Source of the DNA: Litoditis marina | Lineage: Eukaryota > Nematoda > Chromadorea > Rhabditida > Rhabditidae | Assembly: GCA_964036275.1 (NCBI GenBank) | Contig: CAXIWQ010000173.1 | Location: 95,915-159,914 of the forward strand | Direction of reading: 5' to 3' | Length of the DNA stretch: 64,000 nucleotides | In this document: positions 58,001 through 64,000 of the stretch, piece by piece | How positions within the stretch are numbered: position 1 is the first letter of the stretch | How the letters are laid out: every line of letters begins with the position of its first letter | Program-made: the position numbers and the translations under genes | Notes under the pieces: generated by a model | What the model was told of the DNA's origin: nothing | What the model saw: the letters and a program-made list of their open reading frames with translations, nothing else | Database searches by the model: none

Positions 58001-60250
58001 CAATAACCGCGTTAATTCGTCTTTGTGGCTGTGCGCCACAGAATAGATTGTCGTATCAGGTTTTTGTAGCTGGGAGCAACAGACTTGATAGCCGTATGAA
58101 CTTTTTTCTGTAGCTGCAAGGCAAAGAGGTAATAACCACGTTAATTTGTCTTTTGTGGCTGTGCGCCACAGGATATAAAGTCGTATTAGGTTTTTGTAGC
58201 CATGAGCAACAGACTTGATAGCCGTATAAACTTTTTTCTGTAGCTGCAAGGCAAAGAGTCGATAACCGCGTTATATCGTATTTTGTGGCTGTGTGCCACA
58301 GAATAGATAGTTGTATTGGGTTTTTCTAGCTGGGAACAACATACTTGATAGCCATATAAACTTTTTTCTGTAGCTGCACGCCAAAGAGTCAATAACCGCG
58401 TTAATTTGTCTTTTGTGGCTGTGCGCCACAGAATATAAAGTCGTATTAGGTTTTTGTAGCTGGGAGCAACAGACTTGATAGCCGTATAAACTTTTTTTCT
58501 GTAGCTGCAAGGCAAAGAGGTAATAACCGCGTTAATTTGTCTTTTGTGGCTGTGCGCCACAGAATATAAAGTCGTATTAGGTTTTTGTAGCTGGGAGCAA
58601 CAGATTTGATAGCCGTATGAAATGTTCTCTGTAACTGCAAGGCAAAGAGTCAATAACCGCGTTAATTTGTATTTTGTGGCTGTGCGCCACAGAATATAAA
58701 GTCGTATTATGTTTTTGTAGTTGGAAGCAACAGACTTGATAGCCGTATGATTTGTTTTTGTGGCTGCAAGTCAAAATGTCAATAACCGCGTTAATTTGTC
58801 TTTGTGGCTGTGCGCCACAGAATAGATTGTCGTATTAGGTTTTTGTAGCTGGGAGCAACAGATTTGATAGCCGTATGAAATGTTCTCTGTAACTGCGAGG
58901 CAAAGAGTCAATAACCGCGTTAATTCGTCTTTTGTGGCTGTGCGCCACAGAATATATAGTCGTATTAGGTTTTTGTAGCTGGGAGCAACAGACTTGATAG
59001 CCGTATGAACTTTTCTCGGTAGCTGCAAGCCAACAAGTCGATAACCGCGATAATTTGTATTTTGTGGCTGTGCGCCACAGAATAGATTGTCGTATTAGGT
59101 TTTTGTAGCTGGGAGCAACAGATTTGATAGCCGTATGAACTTTTTTCTGTAGCTGCAAGGCAAAGAGGTAATAACCGCGTTAATTTGTCTTTTGTGGCTG
59201 TGCGCCACAGGATATAAAGTCGTATTAGGTTTTTGTAGCCATGAGCAACAGACTTGATAGCCGTATAAACTTTTTTCTGTAGCTGCAAGGCAAAGAGTCG
59301 ATAACCGCGTTATATCGTATTTTGTGGCTGCGTGCCACAGAATAGATAGTTGTATTGGGTTTTTCTAGCTGGGAGCAACATACTTGATAGCCATATAAAC
59401 TTTTTTCTGTAGCTGCACGGCAAAGAGTCAATAACCGCGTTAATTTGTCTTTTGTGGCTGTGCGCCACAGAATATAAAGTCGTATTAGGTTTTTGTAGCT
59501 GGGAGCAACAGACTTGATAGCCGTATAAACTTTTTTTCTGTAGCTGCAAGGCAAAGAGGTAATAACCGCGTTAATTTGTCTTTTGTGGCTGTGCGCCACA
59601 GAATATAAAGTCGTATTAGGTTTTTGTAGCTGGGAGCAACAGACTTGATAGCCGTATGAACTTTTTTCTGTAGCTGCAAGGCAAAGAGTCGATAACCGCG
59701 TTATATCGTATTTTGTGGCTGTGTGCCACAGAATGGATAGTTGTATTGGGTTTTTCTAGCTGGGAGCAACATACTTGATAGCCATATAAACTTTTTTCTG
59801 TAGCTGCACGGCAAAGAGTCAATAACCGCGTTAATTTGTCTTTTGTGGCTGTGCGCCACAGGATATAAAGTCGTATTAGGTTTTTGTAGCCATGAGCAAC
59901 AGACTTGATAGCCGTATAAACTTTTTTCTGTAGCTGCAAGGCAAAGAGTCGATAACCGCGTTATATCGTATTTTGTGGCTGTGTGCCACAGAATAGATAG
60001 TTGTATTGGGTTTTTCTAGCTGGGAACAACATACTTGATAGCCATATAAACTTTTTTCTGTAGCTGCACGGCAAAGAGTCAATAACCGCGTTAATTTGTC
60101 TTTTGTGGCTGTGCGCCACAGAATATAAAGTCGTATTAGGTTTTTGTAGCTGGGAGCAACAGACTTGATAGCCGTATAAACTTTTTTTCTGTAGCTGCAA
60201 GGCAAAGAGGTAATAACCGCGTTAATTTGTCTTTTGTGGCTGTGCGCCAC
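49089..60250. repeat. Nested higher-order repeats of 8, 17 and 47 monomers
   Basis: Three offsets overlap here. Segment 49089 to about 51300 recurs at 55201 to about 57450 (6112 bp, 47 monomers). Segment 51166-52338 recurs from 52208 (1042 bp, 8 monomers). Segment 55979 to about 57700 recurs from 58186 (2207 bp, 17 monomers). Private markers include CACGCCAAAGAG, AATAACCACG and CTTTTCTCGGTAGC. The nesting gives an order: the 47-monomer copy came before the 17-monomer copy. Confidence 0.75.
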
Positions 60251-61177
60251 AGAATATAAAGTCGTATTAGGTTTTTGTAGCTGGGAGCAACAGACTTGAT
60301 AGCCGTATGAACTTTTTTCTGTAGCTGCAAGGCAAAGAGTCGATAACCGCGTTATATCGTATTTTGTGGCTGTGTGCCACAGAATAGATAGTTGTATTGG
60401 GTTTTTCTAGCTGGGAGCAACATACTTGATAGCCATATAAACTTTTTTCTGTAGCTGCACGACAAAGAGTCAATAACCGCGTTAATTTGTCTTTTGTGGC
60501 TGTGCGCCACAGAATAGATTGTCGTATCAGGTTTTTGTAGCTGGGAGCAACAGACTTGATAGCCGTATGAACTTTTTTCTGTAGCTGCAAGGCAAAGAGG
60601 TAATAACCGCGTTAATTTGTCTTTTGTGGCTGTGCTCCACAGGATATAAAGTCGTATTAGGTTTTTGTAGCCATGAGCAACAGACTTGATAGCCGTATAA
60701 ACTTTTTCTGTAGCTGCAAGGCAAAGAGTCGATAACCGCGTTGTATCGTATTTTGTGGCTGTGTGCCACAGAATAGATAGTTGTATTGGGTTTTTCTAGC
60801 TGGGAGCAACATACTTGATAGCCATATAAACTTTTTTCTGTAGCTGCACGGCAAAGAGTCAATAACCGCGTTAATTTGTCTTTTGTGGCTGTGCGCCACA
60901 GAATATAAAGTCGTATTAGGTTTTTGTAGCTGGGAGCAACAGACTTGATAGCCGTATAAACTTTTTTTCTGTAGCTGCAAGGCAAAGAGGTAATAACCGC
61001 GTTAATTTGTCTTTTGTGGCTGTGCGCCACAGAATATAAAGTCGTATTAGGTTTTTGTAGCTGGGAGCAACATACTTGATAGCCGTATAAACTTTTTTTC
61101 TGTAGCTGCAAGGCAAAGAGGTAATAACCGCGTTAATTTGTCTTTTGTGGCTGTGCGCCACAGAATATAAAGTCGTA

Positions 61178-62090
61178 TTAGGTTTTTGTAGCTGGGAGCA
61201 ACAGACTTGATAGCCGTATGAACTTTTTTCTGTAGCTGCAAGGCAAAGAGTCGATAACCGCGTTATATCGTATTTTGTGGCTGTGTGCCACAGAATAGAT
61301 AGTTGTATTGGGTTTTTCTAGCTGGGAGCAACATACTTGATAGCCATATAAACTTTTTTCTGTAGCTGCACGACAAAGAGTCAATAACCGCGTTAATTTG
61401 TCTTTTGTGGCTGTGCGCCACAGAATAGATTGTCGTATCAGGTTTTTGTAGCTGGGAGCAACAGACTTGATAGCCGTATGAACTTTTTTCTGTAGCTGCA
61501 CGACAAAGAGTCAATAACCGCGTTAATTTGTCTTTTGTGGCTGTGCGCCACAGAATATAAAGTCGTATTAGGTTTTTGTAGCTGGGAGCAACAGACTTGA
61601 TAGCCGTATAAACTTTTTTTCTGTAGCTGCAAGGCAAAGAGGTAATAACCGCGTTAATTTGTCTTTTGTGGCTGTGCGCCACAGAATATAAAGTCGTATT
61701 AGGTTTTTGTAGCTGGGAGCAACAGACTTGATAGCCGTATGAACTTTTTTCTGTAGCTGCAAGGCAAAGAGTCGATAACCGCGTTATATCGTATTTTGTG
61801 GCTGTGTGCCACAGAATAGATAGTTGTATTGGGTTTTTCTAGCTGGGAGCAACATACTTGATAGCCATATAAACTTTTTTCTGTAGCTGCACGACAAAGA
61901 GTCAATAACCGCGTTAATTTGTCTTTTGTGGCTGTGCGCCACAGAATAGATTGTCGTATCAGGTTTTTGTAGCTGGGAGCAACAGACTTGATAGCCGTAT
62001 GAACTTTTTTCTGTAGCTGCAAGGCAAAGAGGTAATAACCGCGTTAATTTGTCTTTTGTGGCTGTGCTCCACAGGATATAAAGTCGTATT
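61178..62090. repeat. Higher-order repeat, 4 monomers
   Basis: Segment from 61178 recurs from 61699 (offset 521 bp). The private variant CTGCACGACAAAG marks copies near 60470, 61370, 61500, 61890 and 63450, which shows a very local and recent spread. Confidence 0.6.
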
Positions 62091-64000
62091 AGGTTTTTGT
62101 AGCCATGAGCAACAGACTTGATAGCCGTATAAACTTTTTTCTGTAGCTGCAAGGCAAAGAGTCGATAACCGCGTTGTATCGTATTTTGTGGCTGTGTGCC
62201 ACAGAATAGATAGTTGTATTGGGTTTTTCTAGCTGGGAGCAACATACTTGATAGCCATATAAACTTTTTTCTGTAGCTGCACGGCAAAGAGTCAATAACC
62301 GCGTTAATTTGTCTTTTGTGGCTGTGCGCCACAGAATATAAAGTCGTATTAGGTTTTTGTAGCTGGGAGCAACAGACTTGATAGCCGTATAAACTTTTTT
62401 TCTGTAGCTGCAAGGCAAAGAGGTAATAACCGCGTTAATTTGTCTTTTGTGGCTGTGCGCCACAGAATATAAAGTCGTATTAGGTTTTTGTAGCTGGGAG
62501 CAACAGATTTGATAGCCGTATGAAATGTTCTCTGTAACTGCAAGGCAAAGAGTCAATAACCGCGTTAATTTGTATTTTGTGGCTGTGCGCCACAGAATAG
62601 ATTGTCGTATCAGGTTTTTGTAGCTGGGAGCAACAGACTTGATAGCCGTATGAACTTTTTTCTGTAGCTGCAAGGCAAAGAGGTAATAACCGCGTTAATT
62701 TGTCTTTTGTGGCTGTGCTCCACAGGATATAAAGTCGTATTAGGTTTTTGTAGCCATGAGCAACAGACTTGATAGCCGTATAAACTTTTTTCTGTAGCTG
62801 CAAGGCAAAGAGTCGATAACCGCGTTGTATCGTATTTTGTGGCTGTGTGCCACAGAATAGATAGTTGTATTGGGTTTTTCTAGCTGGGAGCAACATACTT
62901 GATAGCCATATAAACTTTTTTCTGTAGCTGCACGGCAAAGAGTCAATAACCGCGTTAATTTGTCTTTTGTGGCTGTGCGCCACAGAATATAAAGTCGTAT
63001 TAGGTTTTTGTAGCTGGGAGCAACAGACTTGATAGCCGTATAAACTTTTTTTCTGTAGCTGCAAGGCAAAGAGGTAATAACCGCGTTAATTTGTCTTTTG
63101 TGGCTGTGCGCCACAGAATATAAAGTCGTATTAGGTTTTTGTAGCTGGGAGCAACAGACTTGATAGCCGTATAAACTTTTTTTCTGTATCTGCAAGGCAA
63201 AGAGGTAATAACCGCGTTAATTTGTCTTTTGTGGCTGTGCGCCACAGAATATAAAGTCGTATTAGGTTTTTGTAGCTGGGAGCAACAGACTTGATAGCCG
63301 TATGAACTTTTTTCTGTAGCTGAAAGGCAAAGAGTCGATAACCGCGTTATATCGTATTTTGTGGCTGTGTGCCACAGAATAGATAGTTGTATTGGGTTTT
63401 TCTAGCTGGGAGCAACATACTTGATAGCCATATAAACTTTTTTCTGTAGCTGCACGACAAAGAGTCAATAACCGCGTTAATTTGTCTTTTGTGGCTGTGC
63501 GCCACAGAATAGATTGTCGTATCAGGTTTTTGTAGCTGGGAGCAACAGACTTGATAGCCGTATGAACTTTTTTCTGTAGCTGCAAGGCAAAGAGGTAATA
63601 ACCGCGTTAATTTGTCTTTTGTGGCTGTGCTCCACAGGATATAAAGTCGTATTAGGTTTTTGTAGCCATGAGCAACAGACTTGATAGCCGTATAAACTTT
63701 TTTCTGTAGCTGCAAGGCAAAGAGTCGATAACCGCGTTGTATCGTATTTTGTGGCTGTGTGCCACAGAATAGATAGTTGTATTGGGTTTTTCTAGCTGGG
63801 AGCAACATACTTGATAGCCATATAAACTTTTTTCTGTAGCTGCACGGCAAAGAGTCAATAACCGCGTTAATTTGTCTTTTGTGGCTGTGCGCCACAGAAT
63901 ATAAAGTCGTATTAGGTTTTTGTAGCTGGGAGCAACAGACTTGATAGCCGTATAAACTTTTTTTTCTGTAGCTGCAAGGCAAAGAGGTAATAACCGCGTT

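Larger units (their letters stand above)
33055..64000. repeat. 130-bp satellite array, right block
   Basis: About 238 further monomers of the same satellite, in the same orientation and with the same variant types as the left block. The first bases complete the monomer cut by the mobile element, so left and right blocks were one array before the insertion. The array is still in progress at the last base of the window. Isolated indels occur, such as a missing G in the GTAGCTGGAGC copy near 33238, but no other foreign sequence was seen in this block. Variants with CTGTGCTCCACAG and GTTGTATCG become frequent in the distal half. Confidence 0.98.

Noticed and set aside
33061..64000. CRISPR-like array
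   Set aside because: The repeats are long, contiguous and have no unique spacers; this is satellite DNA in a eukaryotic context.
1..64000. tRNA, rRNA or telomere repeats
   Set aside because: No cloverleaf-like set of A and B boxes, no rRNA core sequences and no tandem TTAGGC-type runs were recognised by eye.

Overview
The window is eukaryotic and dominated by repeats. It has three parts. (1) Positions 1-16458 hold a tandem satellite with a monomer of about 130 bp. (2) Positions 16459-33054 hold one 16.6-kb mobile element. (3) Positions 33055-64000 hold the same satellite, in the same orientation, running off the window end. No rRNA, tRNA, telomere repeat or recognisable housekeeping gene is visible. 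Base composition, the common TTTCAG acceptor-like strings, TACTGTA-type motifs and the style of the dispersed repeats suggest a nematode, perhaps Caenorhabditis-like. That placement is inference, not proof.

The satellite is hierarchical. Each monomer of about 130 bp is a diverged trimer of a sub-repeat of about 43 bp. Monomers are grouped into variant types, and runs of 4 to 47 monomers are duplicated almost exactly, often next to each other. This is the footprint of recent unequal exchange. The many open frames on the minus strand follow from a stop-poor repeat whose length is 1 modulo 3. They are not genes.

The central element is the most interesting object. It sits precisely inside one satellite monomer and is flanked by a perfect 6-bp target-site duplication, ATCGTA. 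Its termini are 5'-AGTAGTATACTT and the exact inverse. A 6-bp duplication, 5'-AG ends and a size of 15-20 kb are the published hallmarks of Polinton/Maverick DNA transposons. None of the core Polinton genes (protein-primed DNA polymerase B, retroviral-type integrase, packaging ATPase, adenovirus-type protease, capsid proteins) can be seen. Instead almost the whole element is inverted repeat: two arms of about 6.4 kb, by eye about 99.7% identical, around a 66-bp spacer at 22880-22945. I read it as a giant non-autonomous foldback derivative of a Polinton-like element.

Each arm carries the same cargo in mirror image. This is a credible small gene for an acidic 129-residue protein with an internal repeat, two or three weaker short frames, TATA-box-like sequences, a helically phased 11-bp iteron array, and a 17-bp GC-rich minisatellite. 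Only the right arm is interrupted, by a 3.7-kb secondary insertion (28244-31939) at an A/T dinucleotide. The insertion has a strong 5' hairpin, 14 copies of a different 159-bp satellite, a degenerate repeat with six TGACGTCA palindromes, and a 527-bp inverted-repeat module at its right end. The left arm preserves the empty site.
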